Origin: Flavobacteriales bacterium UBA6772
Lineage (GTDB): Bacteria > Bacteroidota > Bacteroidia > Flavobacteriales > UBA7430
Assembly (NCBI GenBank): GCA_905182215.1
Contig: CAJJAI010000002.1
Span: 1-63,062 of the forward strand
Direction of reading: 5' to 3'
DNA: 63,062 bases
A program made the position numbers and the translations under genes. Numbering within the stretch: the first letter of the stretch is position 1; each line of letters begins with the position of its first letter. The notes below the pieces were generated by a model. The model worked only from the letters and a program-made list of their open reading frames with translations, was not told the DNA's origin and made no database searches. Below are positions 47,663 through 56,870 of this stretch, piece after piece.

Positions 47663-48085
47663 TTAGGAATTAGATTCTATTAGGGTAAATATACGCTTAT
47701 TAGAATCGGTCTCGATATGAATTTCTAATAGATCTTCGGGTAACAGATTTTTAATCTTCTCAGGCCATTCTATAAAACAATAGGCATCGGAATACAAATA
47801 TTCCTCGTAGCCCATATCAAAAGCCTCCTGTTCAGACTTTATTCTGTAAAAATCGAAATGATATACGCATTGTGCAGTCGTAGTTCGATACTCGTTTACT
47901 ATAGAATAAGTTGGACTGCAAATGTCAGATTTATCAACGCCTAAATGCACACACAATACTTTTATAAAAGTTGTTTTACCGGCACCCATATCGCCATAAA
48001 ATGCAATTATTTTCTGAGGATAAGCATCCATTATTTTGGCTGCTATTACAGGTAAATCGTCTAAAGAATTTGCTGTTAGTTTCAT
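47663..48085 (-). CDS. tsaE: tRNA threonylcarbamoyladenosine biosynthesis protein TsaE
   Basis: A 140-residue P-loop ATPase that cycles the TsaBD complex during synthesis of t6A37 in ANN-decoding tRNAs. Walker A is GDMGAGKTT (about 31-39); the CSPTYSIVNEY and HFDFYRI segments are family marks, as is FIEWPEKI. It starts at the base following the porX stop, so the porX-tsaE-ald genes form one operon. Confidence 0.95.
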   Translation of the reverse strand: MKLTANSLDDLPVIAAKIMDAYPQKIIAFYGDMGAGKTTFIKVLCVHLGVDKSDICSPTYSIVNEYRTTTAQCVYHFDFYRIKSEQEAFDMGYEEYLYSDAYCFIEWPEKIKNLLPEDLLEIHIETDSNKRIFTLIESNS

Positions 48086-49636
48086 TTATTTTGAAGACAA
48101 TCGAACAAAAGGACAAATCATTTCTTCTAAAGAAATACCTCCATGTTGGTAGGTATCTTTAAAATATTTTACAAAATGATTGTAATTATTCGGGTACGTT
48201 AAAAACACATTTTCTTTGGCAAAGATATAACTTGAAGTAAGATTTGCAGCAGGTAAAAAGTACTGTTCTGGATCTTCTACAACCATCACGTCTTTAGTTT
48301 GATACTGCAATCGCTTCCCTGTTTTATATCTCAAATTAGAAGAAGTTTCTTTATCTCCTATTACTTGCGAAGGCACACCAACATTAATAGTTCCATGATC
48401 AGTTGTGATAAATAAATCTGCTCCTGCTACAGAAATTTTCTTTAACATTTCTAGTAGAGAAGAATTCTCAAACCACGTTTTGGTTAAAGCTCTATAGGAT
48501 TTATCCGTTCCTGCCAATTCACGAATCATGTCCATTTCTGTTTTGGCATGAGAGAGCATATCGACAAAATTATACACGATTACATTTAAATCGTTCTTCA
48601 TCAGGTTATTAAATTGAGTCACCAATCTATCACCGTATTGTTTTTGCACCACTTTATGATAGCTGTGTTTTTTATCGCCGAGTCCAAGTCGCTGTAATTG
48701 ATCTTCTAAAAACTCAGCTTCGTGTAAATTCTTTCCACCTTCTTCATTATCATTTTTCCATAAATGAGGAAAACGCTTAGAAATACCAAGAGGAGTTAAG
48801 CCAGAAAAAATTGAATTTCGAGAATATTGTGTTGCCGTCGGAAGAATACTACAGAAAGTTGTTTCTTCTTCAACTTTAAACCACTCCTCAATTATGGGTT
48901 GAAGAATCTTCCACTGATCGTAGCGAAGGTTATCGATTAAAATAAAAAAGCTAGGTTTATAATCTTTGAGATGAGGAAGAACCTTTTGTTTGAATAAAGT
49001 ATGAGAAAGCACTGGTTTATCTTCGCTTTCTTTCAACCACGATTCGTAATTATTTTTTACATATTTAAAAAATTGAGAATTGGCTTCACTCTTCTGCATT
49101 TCAAGGATTTCTACCATTCCAGAAGCATCTATTTTATCGAGTTCCACTTCCCAGTGCACCAATTTTAAATAAATTTCTTCCCAATCTTTTAGGCTGCGCA
49201 CATCCATTAAGGCCATGCTAATTTCTCTAAATTCTTTTTGATATTTAGAGGTTACAGACTGATTAACCAAACGCTTAGAGTCTAAAGTCTTTTTTAAAGA
49301 AAGTAGAATTTGGTGCGGGTTAACGGGTTTTATTAGATAATCGGCTATTTTAGAGCCTAAAGCCTCTTCCATTATATATTCTTCTTCACTTTTGGTAATC
49401 ATAACCACAGGAATAGAATACTGTTCGTAGATTCTATTTAAAGTCTCTAAACCAGAAATACCCGGCATATTTTCGTCTAAAAAGATAATATCGAAATCAG
49501 ATTCATCGATCATCTCGAGAGCATCTTCTCCGTTATTAGCAGTAGATAAATCGTAGCCTTTACTTTCTAAAAACAATATATGAGGCTTCAACAAATCAAT
49601 CTCGTCATCCACCCAAAGGATTCTTACTTTTTCCAT
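48086..49636 (-). CDS. porX: PorX-type response regulator with PglZ domain (type IX secretion regulator)
   Basis: A 516-residue protein. Residues 1-120 are a receiver domain with acidic pocket Asp10/Asp11, phospho-acceptor Asp54 (FLDENMPG) and the conserved YLIKPVNP lysine. A helical linker follows (about 130-200), then a PglZ/alkaline-phosphatase-like domain (about 205-516; FILIDNLRYDQWKIL, DLFITTDHGTINVG). PorX in Porphyromonas and Flavobacterium controls type IX secretion, with PorY and the sigma factor SigP. No histidine kinase is adjacent. The C25 protease at the left end is a plausible member of the exported set. Confidence 0.93.
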   Translation of the reverse strand: MEKVRILWVDDEIDLLKPHILFLESKGYDLSTANNGEDALEMIDESDFDIIFLDENMPGISGLETLNRIYEQYSIPVVMITKSEEEYIMEEALGSKIADYLIKPVNPHQILLSLKKTLDSKRLVNQSVTSKYQKEFREISMALMDVRSLKDWEEIYLKLVHWEVELDKIDASGMVEILEMQKSEANSQFFKYVKNNYESWLKESEDKPVLSHTLFKQKVLPHLKDYKPSFFILIDNLRYDQWKILQPIIEEWFKVEEETTFCSILPTATQYSRNSIFSGLTPLGISKRFPHLWKNDNEEGGKNLHEAEFLEDQLQRLGLGDKKHSYHKVVQKQYGDRLVTQFNNLMKNDLNVIVYNFVDMLSHAKTEMDMIRELAGTDKSYRALTKTWFENSSLLEMLKKISVAGADLFITTDHGTINVGVPSQVIGDKETSSNLRYKTGKRLQYQTKDVMVVEDPEQYFLPAANLTSSYIFAKENVFLTYPNNYNHFVKYFKDTYQHGGISLEEMICPFVRLSSK

Positions 49637-49685
49637 AGATATTTAGTACTTTAGTTTTTTTAAAACTTGAATAAAATTAATACAA

Positions 49686-50930
49686 TTGAAGTCTATAACC
49701 ACCAATAAACACAAAATTCTTAACGATCCAATTTACGGGTTTACAACAATCCCTAACGAGCTTATTTTCGACCTTATAGAACACCCTTATTATCAAAGGC
49801 TTCGAAGGATAACTCAACTAGGGCTTACGTACTTAGTATACCCTGGTGCTTATCACACTAGATTCCACCATGCTTTAGGTGCAATGCATTTGATGCAAAA
49901 AGCGGTAAAGACACTTCAATCTAAAGGACACGAAATAACCGAAGAAGAAGAAATAGCCGTATTAATTGCTATTTTATTACACGATATTGGACATGGTCCG
50001 TTTTCGCATGCATTAGAACATAGTATAGTAAATGGCATTAATCATGAGCATATCTCTATGATGATCATGGATAAGCTTAACGAAGAATTTGACGGTAAAT
50101 TGTCGTTAGCTATTCAAATTTTCCAAAACAAGTACCCTAAATTATTTTTACACCAGCTTATTTCTAGTCAGCTCGATGTAGATAGACTTGATTATTTAAA
50201 AAGAGATAGCTTTTATTCGGGCGTTTCGGAAGGTGTAATAAACTCCGATAGAATTATAAGCATGTTTAATGTGAGTAGGGGTGAATTAGTAGTGGATGCT
50301 AAAGCTATTTATTCAGTAGAGAAATTCATTATAGCGCGTAGACTCATGTACTGGCAGGTATATTTACACAAAGCGGTATTATCGGCTGAATTTAGTTTGG
50401 TTGAAGTTTTAAAAAGAGCAAAATTCTTAGTTCAAAATGGACATGATTTATTTGCAACTTCAGCATTCAAACAGTTTTTGAAAAACAACTATAGTTTAGA
50501 AGATTTCAATTCAAACGAAAAGCTACTCGACCTTTTTTGCCAGTTAGATGATTTTGATATCATGACATCTATTAAAGAATGGATGAATTACGATGATAAA
50601 GTACTCTCTTTACTGAGTAAAAAAATCATCCAACGAAAGCTATTGAAAATTGAACTTCAAGACCAACCATTCGAGGAATCTTACGTGCAAAGTATTCGTA
50701 CTAAAGTAGAGGAAACATATAAACTAAACTCTAGTGAGAGTCAACATTTAGTATTCTCAAACAATATTAAAAACACCGCTTACAACCCCAAAAAAGACAA
50801 AATAAATTTACTCTATAAAGAGGGAACTATTGTAGACATATCAGAGGCTGCAGATCAATTAAACATATCTGTTTTAGCTAAAACGGTAACAAAGTATTTT
50901 CTGTGTTATCCAAAGGAGTGTGTACACTAG
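49686..50930 (+). CDS. HD-domain phosphohydrolase (dNTPase/YdhJ-like)
   Basis: A 414-residue HD-superfamily protein. Motifs: RLRRITQLGLTYLVYPGA, TRFHHALGAMH (metal His), LLHDIGHGPFSHALE (the HD pair) and LDVDRLDYLKRDSFYSGV. Related enzymes hydrolyse nucleoside triphosphates; the substrate here is unknown. The start is a TTG at 49686: no ATG lies before the conserved NDPIYGF segment, and the N-terminal length fits. It is divergent from porX and 22 bases upstream of lpxD, commonly its neighbour in this phylum. Confidence 0.88.
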   Translation: MKSITTNKHKILNDPIYGFTTIPNELIFDLIEHPYYQRLRRITQLGLTYLVYPGAYHTRFHHALGAMHLMQKAVKTLQSKGHEITEEEEIAVLIAILLHDIGHGPFSHALEHSIVNGINHEHISMMIMDKLNEEFDGKLSLAIQIFQNKYPKLFLHQLISSQLDVDRLDYLKRDSFYSGVSEGVINSDRIISMFNVSRGELVVDAKAIYSVEKFIIARRLMYWQVYLHKAVLSAEFSLVEVLKRAKFLVQNGHDLFATSAFKQFLKNNYSLEDFNSNEKLLDLFCQLDDFDIMTSIKEWMNYDDKVLSLLSKKIIQRKLLKIELQDQPFEESYVQSIRTKVEETYKLNSSESQHLVFSNNIKNTAYNPKKDKINLLYKEGTIVDISEAADQLNISVLAKTVTKYFLCYPKECVH

Positions 50931-50952
50931 AAAATTTGTAATTTAGCGCCGT

Positions 50953-51978
50953 ATGAAATTTACCGCAGCACAGATAGCAGAACTGCTTGAAGGAACAGTA
51001 GAGGGTGATCCAAATGTAATTTTGAATCAGCTAACTAAAATTGAAGAGGGAGTACCAAACTCACTCTCGTTTTTAGCGAACCCCAAATACACTGAATACC
51101 TATATGGTACTCAGTCTTCGGTTGTGATAGTGAACAACACTTTTAAACCCGAAAAACCTTTTATCACCACTCTTATTAGAGTTAAAGATGCTTATGCTTC
51201 TTTTGCTCAACTGATGCGTATCGTAGAAGACTTACAAAAAGAAAAATCGGGGATTGAAATCCCAAGCTTCATCCACCATAGCTCAACAATTGGAGAAGAT
51301 GTTTATATAGGTGCGTTCGCATATATTGGACAGAATGTACGTATTGGAAAAAAAGTGAAAATTTACCCAAATTGTTATATTGGCGACAATGTACATATTG
51401 GTGATGACTGCACGCTGTACGCTGGTGTAAAGATTTACGAAAACTGCGAAATCAAAAACTTTACCACTATTCATGCGGGAGCTGTAATTGGTGCTGATGG
51501 ATTTGGATTTGCTCCTAATACAGGGAATTCGTACGATAAAATTCCACAAATTGGTAATGTCCTCATAAACGAAGGAGTTGAAATTGGTGCAAATACGTGT
51601 ATCGATAGAGCTACAATGGGATCAACAATTATACATAAAGGTGTTAAGTTAGATAACTTAATTCAAATTGCACACAATGTAGAAATTGGAGAAAATACGG
51701 TTATCGCTTCTCAAACAGCTGTTGCAGGCTCTAGTAAAGTTGGTAGCAATTGTATGATTGGTGGACAAGTTGCAATTGCGGGACATTTAACTGTAGCAAA
51801 TAATGTTAAAATTGCTGGGAAAACTGGTATTGCTGGAGATGTAAAAGTAGAAGGCCTAATTCTACAAGGCCCAATAGCATTCGGTATAAAAGACTTTCAA
51901 CGTTCGTATATCTACTTTAGGAAATTACCTAAAATAGTGAGCCGTCTTGAAGAATTAGAAAAACAGCTTAGCAAATAA
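50953..51978 (+). CDS. lpxD: UDP-3-O-(3-hydroxyacyl)glucosamine N-acyltransferase
   Basis: Third step of lipid A synthesis: adds the N-linked 3-hydroxyacyl chain. The 341-residue protein has the N-terminal LpxD domain (about 1-100) and a left-handed beta-helix of hexapeptide repeats (about 105-290; [20 protein letters not shown]). The catalytic histidine lies in [10 protein letters not shown] near 240. It is the first of three linked lipid A genes; lpxC/fabZ follows after 3 bases. Confidence 0.97.
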   Translation: MKFTAAQIAELLEGTVEGDPNVILNQLTKIEEGVPNSLSFLANPKYTEYLYGTQSSVVIVNNTFKPEKPFITTLIRVKDAYASFAQLMRIVEDLQKEKSGIEIPSFIHHSSTIGEDVYIGAFAYIGQNVRIGKKVKIYPNCYIGDNVHIGDDCTLYAGVKIYENCEIKNFTTIHAGAVIGADGFGFAPNTGNSYDKIPQIGNVLINEGVEIGANTCIDRATMGSTIIHKGVKLDNLIQIAHNVEIGENTVIASQTAVAGSSKVGSNCMIGGQVAIAGHLTVANNVKIAGKTGIAGDVKVEGLILQGPIAFGIKDFQRSYIYFRKLPKIVSRLEELEKQLSK

Positions 51979-51981
51979 TAA

Positions 51982-53367
51982 ATGGATCAACAACACAGCA
52001 TAAAACGAGAAGTTAGTATTAGTGGTATTGGACTGCATACTGGACAAGAGGTAACAATTACTTTTAAACCAGCACCAATAGATCACGGAATAAGCTTTAA
52101 GAGAATGGATCTGGAAGGGCAACCCATTATTGAAGCCGATGCTAAGTATGTTACTGAGACTGATAGAGGTACAACGCTAGATAAAAAAGGTGCTAAGCTC
52201 CAAACTATAGAACACGTTCTTGCGGCTTGCGCAGGACTTAGACTAGATAATTTACTAATTGAGCTTACTGGAGAAGAGCCGCCTATTTTAGATGGAAGTG
52301 CAATTCAGTTTATCAAAGCTTTAAAAGAAGCTGAACCGCAACCACAAAATGCGATGCGTAAATACTTCGTGGTTCGAGAGGAAATCTGCTTTGAGGATCC
52401 TGCAACTGGAATTAAAATTCAAGCTTTCCCCGCAGATGAATTTAGTGTTTCTGTGAGTATAGATTATAACTCTAAAGTACTAGGTAACCAACAAACGGAA
52501 TTAAAATCTCTAAACGATTTTGAAGCAGAATTTGCTGATGCACGTACTTTCTGTTTCTTACACGAATTAGAATTACTATTAAAGCATGGCCTTATTAAAG
52601 GGGGCGATTTAAGTAATGCTATTGTGTATGTTGAGGATAAGGTTGAAGAAGAAGAACTAAACAGATTGGCTTCTGTTTTCAAGAAAGAGACTATAGGCGT
52701 TTGTAAAGATGGCTACTTAAACAACCTTTCTTTAAGACATGCTGATGAAGCTGCCCGACACAAATTACTAGATGTTGTTGGAGACTTAATGCTCGTTGGA
52801 GCACCTATAAAAGGAAAAATTATAGCACACAAACCTGGGCATGGACCTAACACATCCTTTGCGAAGCTTATAAAAGAAGTAATGAAAAAACAAAAGAACT
52901 TACCTCCTGTTTACGACCAAAATGTAGCACCTGTAATGGATATAAATCAAATTATGGATACCCTACCACATAGACCGCCATTTTTATTAGTAGATAAAAT
53001 TTTGGAGCTAGAAGAAAGTAGAGTTGTTGGATTGAAAAATGTGACGATGAACGAAGACTTTTTCAATGGTCATTTCCCTGGTTCACCGGTAATGCCAGGA
53101 GTATTACAAATTGAAGCTATGGCACAAGTAGGCGGAATATTAATCCTTAACACTGTTCCAGACCCAGAAAACTACCTTACTTATTTTATGAAAATAGACA
53201 AGGTTAAATTCAAACATAAAGTTTTGCCTGGAGACACTTTAATATTCGAAATGGAGTTAGTAAGTCCTATAAGAAGAGGGATTTGCCATATGTTTGGGCG
53301 TGCCTTTGTAGGCAACAAAATTGTGATGGAAGGTGAACTAATGGCGCAAATTGCTAAAAAGAAATAA
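51982..53367 (+). CDS. lpxC/fabZ: Bifunctional LpxC deacetylase / FabZ dehydratase
   Basis: A 461-residue fusion. Residues 1 to about 305 are LpxC, the zinc-dependent deacetylase committing UDP-acyl-GlcNAc to lipid A: HVLAAC with zinc His79, PPILDGSA, and HKLLDVVGDL with the zinc His/Asp pair near 260. Residues about 318-461 are FabZ, the 3-hydroxyacyl-ACP dehydratase: LPHRPPFLLVDKI and catalytic GHFPGSPVMPGVLQIEAMAQ. This fusion is a known hallmark of Bacteroidota and links fatty acid and lipid A flux. lpxA starts 1 base after it. Confidence 0.97.
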   Translation: MDQQHSIKREVSISGIGLHTGQEVTITFKPAPIDHGISFKRMDLEGQPIIEADAKYVTETDRGTTLDKKGAKLQTIEHVLAACAGLRLDNLLIELTGEEPPILDGSAIQFIKALKEAEPQPQNAMRKYFVVREEICFEDPATGIKIQAFPADEFSVSVSIDYNSKVLGNQQTELKSLNDFEAEFADARTFCFLHELELLLKHGLIKGGDLSNAIVYVEDKVEEEELNRLASVFKKETIGVCKDGYLNNLSLRHADEAARHKLLDVVGDLMLVGAPIKGKIIAHKPGHGPNTSFAKLIKEVMKKQKNLPPVYDQNVAPVMDINQIMDTLPHRPPFLLVDKILELEESRVVGLKNVTMNEDFFNGHFPGSPVMPGVLQIEAMAQVGGILILNTVPDPENYLTYFMKIDKVKFKHKVLPGDTLIFEMELVSPIRRGICHMFGRAFVGNKIVMEGELMAQIAKKK

Positions 53368-53368
53368 G

Positions 53369-54151
53369 ATGAATCAACCACTTGCATACATACACCCCCA
53401 ATCGAAAATAGCTCAAAATGTAGTTATTGAACCTTTCGCTACTATTAATAAGAATGTAGAAATTGGTGAAGGAACTTGGATTGGGTCGAACGTTACCATT
53501 ATGGAAGGCGCTAGAATTGGAAAGAATTGTAGGATTTTTCCTGGTGCAGTAATTTCTGCGATTCCACAAGATTTAAAATTTGGTGGTGAAGACACCCTTG
53601 TTATCATTGGTGATAACACAACCATTAGAGAGTGTGTTACTATTAATAGAGGGACTGAAGCTTCTGGAAAAACAGTGGTTGGAGACAATTGCTTACTCAT
53701 GGCTTATGCACACGTAGCACACGATTGTGTTATTGGAAATCACTGTATTATTGTAAATAATGTAGCCATTGGTGGACACGTAACACTTGGCGATTACGCT
53801 ATTTTAGGCGGTTTATCTGCAGTACATCAATTTGTTAAAATTGGAGCGCATGCAATGATTTCCGGTGGCTCGTTAATTAGAAAAGATATTCCACCCTATG
53901 TAAAAGCGGCAAAAGAGCCCGTTTCTTTTGTAGGTATAAATTCTATTGGCTTACGTAGAAGAGGCTTCTCTTCTGATAAAATTGCGGAAATACAGAACAT
54001 ATACAGACAGTTGTTCCAATCGAACAATAATACTTCTCAAGCATTAGAAATTATAGATACTGACTTTCCTGCTAGTAAGGTAAGAGATGAAATTACAAGC
54101 TTTATCCGTTCTTCTCAGAGAGGAATTATGAAAGGTTACGCCTCCAAATAG
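53369..54151 (+). CDS. lpxA: UDP-N-acetylglucosamine acyltransferase
   Basis: First step of lipid A synthesis. The 260-residue protein starts at MNQPLAYIHPQSKI, one base after the lpxC/fabZ stop; an earlier frame start at 53351 lies within that gene. It has about ten hexapeptide coils (about 5-185), the catalytic histidine region MAYAHVAHDCVIGN near 115-125, and the C-terminal helical domain (INSIGLRRRGFS onwards). Its stop overlaps the next GTG (TAGTG). Confidence 0.97.
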   Translation: MNQPLAYIHPQSKIAQNVVIEPFATINKNVEIGEGTWIGSNVTIMEGARIGKNCRIFPGAVISAIPQDLKFGGEDTLVIIGDNTTIRECVTINRGTEASGKTVVGDNCLLMAYAHVAHDCVIGNHCIIVNNVAIGGHVTLGDYAILGGLSAVHQFVKIGAHAMISGGSLIRKDIPPYVKAAKEPVSFVGINSIGLRRRGFSSDKIAEIQNIYRQLFQSNNNTSQALEIIDTDFPASKVRDEITSFIRSSQRGIMKGYASK

Positions 54152-54774
54152 TGAGCTTACAATTAATAAATATTGCCAAGAGATTTCAAAAAGATTGGGT
54201 TTTCAGAAATGTGTCTTACACATTTCAAATACCAGGTGCTTATGTAATTAAGGGTGCTAATGGATCGGGGAAATCTACATTACTAAAATTAATTTCTAGT
54301 TTCTTAACTTCCACCGAAGGGACGCAAAAACTAGAACTTAAAGGTGAATCGATAGAGATAGAAAAATGGCCTGAACATATCACTTATGCCGCTCCATATT
54401 TCGAATTGATTAATGAGATGTATTTAACCGAATTTTTAGTGTTTTACACAAAGTTCAAACCGCTACAAAACGGTATTTCAATCGAAAATTTTATTGAAAT
54501 TACTTATTTAGAGGACTCATCAGAAAAACTCATTAAAAATTTCTCATCTGGAATGAAACAAAGACTTCGATTAGCATTAGCATGGTTAAGCGAATCGAGT
54601 ATTATTCTTTTAGATGAACCTACCTCTAACTTAGATGAAAAAGGGATAGAATGGTATAAGGACTTAGCAAACACATACTCAAAAAACAAACTAGTAATCG
54701 TTTGTTCGAACAATATAGAAGACGAATACTTTTTTTGTAAAAACACACTTCACATTGAAGATTTAAAACATTAA
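54151..54774 (+). CDS. ABC transporter ATP-binding protein, unknown substrate
   Basis: A 207-residue stand-alone ATPase: Walker A KGANGSGKST (about 35-44), signature NFSSGMKQRLRLALAW, Walker B IILLDEPTSNLD. The H-loop histidine is replaced by Asn (IVCSNNIED). It starts at GTG, overlapping the lpxA stop by one base, so it is expressed with lipid A genes. No permease gene is adjacent; the partner must be elsewhere. It resembles CcmA/heme-type short ATPases but nothing decides the substrate. Confidence 0.85.
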   Translation: MSLQLINIAKRFQKDWVFRNVSYTFQIPGAYVIKGANGSGKSTLLKLISSFLTSTEGTQKLELKGESIEIEKWPEHITYAAPYFELINEMYLTEFLVFYTKFKPLQNGISIENFIEITYLEDSSEKLIKNFSSGMKQRLRLALAWLSESSIILLDEPTSNLDEKGIEWYKDLANTYSKNKLVIVCSNNIEDEYFFCKNTLHIEDLKH

Positions 54775-54819
54775 AAGCCTCAAATTAAATTAATATCTTG
54801 GACACCTAAATTTTCCATT

Positions 54820-55386
54820 ATGGCAAGTACATCAGACATTAAAAACGGATTGTGTATAAAACACAACCACGATTTATTTAAAATCATAGAATTCCTTCAT
54901 GTAAAACCAGGTAAAGGACCTGCTTTTGTGAGAACCAAACTAAGGAGCTTAACTACAGGAAAGGTACTAGACAATACTTTCCCTTCAGGCTCGAAAATTG
55001 AAGCTGTAAGAGTTGAATCAAGAAGATATCAATACTTATACCCTGAAGATGGTGGGTTTCACTTTATGCATACGGAGACTTTCGAACAGATTTTCCTAGA
55101 GAAAACGATCGTTGGAGGATATCAGTTTATGAAAGAAGGTGAAATTGTAGAAGTTGTATTTGATGCTGATGAAGAAAACCCACTTACATGTGACGTGCCT
55201 TCTTCTGTAGTATTAGAAGTTACTTACACAGAACCAGGAGAAAAAGGAAATACGGCTACAAATGCTCTAAAACCTGCAACTGTAGAGACTGGTGCAACAG
55301 TAAACGTACCACTCTTTATTAACGAAGGAGATAAAATTAAAATTGACACTACAAAAGGTGCTTATCAAGAAAGAGTTAGGTCTTAA
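54820..55386 (+). CDS. efp: Elongation factor P
   Basis: EF-P relieves ribosome stalling at polyproline. The 188-residue length is typical. Domain I carries the tip loop HVKPGKGPAF with Lys32 at the position modified in many bacteria; domains II and III follow (YLYPEDGG, and the C-terminal VPLFINEGDKIKIDT...YQERV). The gene stands 45 bases after the ABC ATPase, with a box-like TATCTTGG shortly upstream, and is followed by a strong terminator. Confidence 0.97.
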   Translation: MASTSDIKNGLCIKHNHDLFKIIEFLHVKPGKGPAFVRTKLRSLTTGKVLDNTFPSGSKIEAVRVESRRYQYLYPEDGGFHFMHTETFEQIFLEKTIVGGYQFMKEGEIVEVVFDADEENPLTCDVPSSVVLEVTYTEPGEKGNTATNALKPATVETGATVNVPLFINEGDKIKIDTTKGAYQERVRS

Positions 55387-55404
55387 TTGGTCATTTTACA
55401 ACAC

Positions 55405-55434
55405 AAAAAAGAGGCGCAAATGCGCCTCTTTTTT
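55405..55434. terminator. Bidirectional terminator between efp and the polysaccharide genes
   Basis: AAAAAAGAGGCGCA (55405-55418) pairs perfectly with TGCGCCTCTTTTTT (55421-55434). It ends efp on the plus strand and the minus-strand ligase gene, whose stop codon adjoins it. Confidence 0.92.
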
Positions 55435-56870
55435 TATGCAGTAATTTCTTTATTTTGATGTCGTTGATCTAAAACTACTATAATAGCAACAAAAGCCCAA
55501 ATAGGAACTGAAGCTTTATCCATGTCTAAAAAATTATTCAAAAAGGCATGAGTAAAATAAGTAATTAAGCCCAAAATACACGCCATTAACATCCATTGCT
55601 CCTGCCGATCTTCTAATTTGTGATACAAAACAATAGCCTTAGTTAATATCAAACCAATCATAACAATAAAAATTAACAAACCAGGCCAACCAGTTTCTGC
55701 GAGCATACTCAAATATTCACTATGGGCATTCCCCATATTCCCCGCATTTGTACTAATAAGAGTTTTCTCGTAATAATTTTGATAGGGTGCATAGTTAAAT
55801 TGATATGTTCCTGAACCCCAGCCCAAGTGAGGCCTCTCCTTAAATAATCGAATTGCTGATTTCCAGCGATTTATACGCTCTAGATTGGAGGCGTCAGTAC
55901 TCACATTAGACATTGATGCTATATGCTCGGTAAAACTATCGGATGAATCTTGGCTATTCTTTTCCAAAGCCATTAAAATGTCGGTTTGAAAAAGAAGTAC
56001 AAAACCTATAACGAAGGCAGTAACTGTTAACAGCAAAGAAAATCGAATTCTTAATTTCATTACTATATACACACCAAAAGCAGCAATTAAACTTAACCAA
56101 GCAGCTCTTGTATAAGATAAAACTGTAGCTAATAATAGAATGATTAAAATAGTAGAAAACAAAGCACTTATTTTATCCTTACTAGCCCACTTACGCATGT
56201 AAAAACCAAAAGGAAGTATGAGAGCTAATGCCATTCCATACGAAGTATGGTCTTTAAAAAATGGGGACATCACCCAATGGGCAGCTTCGTGTTCAAAGCC
56301 TTTTGTAGCATGCATAACAATGGTGTAGACTGCAACTAACGCTAAGCCTAATAAATAGGCTTTTACAAACTTATGAATGTTTTTATTTTCTTGAAACCAT
56401 GCATAAGCTAAGACATAAAAACTACTAATAAACCACAGTCTAGTAATGAGCAATTTTATAGAAGCCATTGGCACAGAACTACTAATAGCTGTAATAAACA
56501 ACCATACTAAATACACTGTTATAGCAATTGAGATTGGATGTCGATATAAATTTTTAAAGAGCTCTTTATCGCTAAACATTTTCACCCAAGCAATAATCAT
56601 TAATCCAAACAATAAAGGTTCGGTGGGTAAAGACATTTCAATTCCTATAGGATTGTAGATCCCCAATTCTTGGAGGCTGGTAGACATAGGAGTCAAAAAA
56701 GCGACCAAAGTCAATAACAAATCAACTCTTAAAATTGCCATAGAAATTACACCAATGGCAAAAGGAATAAATATTCCCCAATATTTTTCTTCGGCGATCA
56801 AATAAGTATTCCCTACTATAAATAGTAAAACTAAGAATACAAATATATAGTGGCGTTGCTTTTTAGTCAA
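55434..56870 (-). CDS. O-antigen ligase/polymerase family protein
   Basis: A 478-residue inner-membrane protein with about twelve predicted helices. The Wzy_C/WaaL-type signature covers SYTRAAWLSLIAAFGVYI (near 250) and the periplasmic loop with RPHLGWGSGTYQFNY and NAHSEYLSMLAETGWPGLLIF (about 350-410). Such proteins polymerise O-units or ligate glycan to lipid A core; sequence alone does not decide. It overlaps the chain-length gene by 8 bases. Confidence 0.85.
   Translation of the reverse strand: MTKKQRHYIFVFLVLLFIVGNTYLIAEEKYWGIFIPFAIGVISMAILRVDLLLTLVAFLTPMSTSLQELGIYNPIGIEMSLPTEPLLFGLMIIAWVKMFSDKELFKNLYRHPISIAITVYLVWLFITAISSSVPMASIKLLITRLWFISSFYVLAYAWFQENKNIHKFVKAYLLGLALVAVYTIVMHATKGFEHEAAHWVMSPFFKDHTSYGMALALILPFGFYMRKWASKDKISALFSTILIILLLATVLSYTRAAWLSLIAAFGVYIVMKLRIRFSLLLTVTAFVIGFVLLFQTDILMALEKNSQDSSDSFTEHIASMSNVSTDASNLERINRWKSAIRLFKERPHLGWGSGTYQFNYAPYQNYYEKTLISTNAGNMGNAHSEYLSMLAETGWPGLLIFIVMIGLILTKAIVLYHKLEDRQEQWMLMACILGLITYFTHAFLNNFLDMDKASVPIWAFVAIIVVLDQRHQNKEITA

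Noticed and set aside
51982..53367. LpxC-FabZ fusion as a novel protein
   Set aside because: The fusion is well known across Bacteroidota, so it is a taxonomic marker rather than a discovery.
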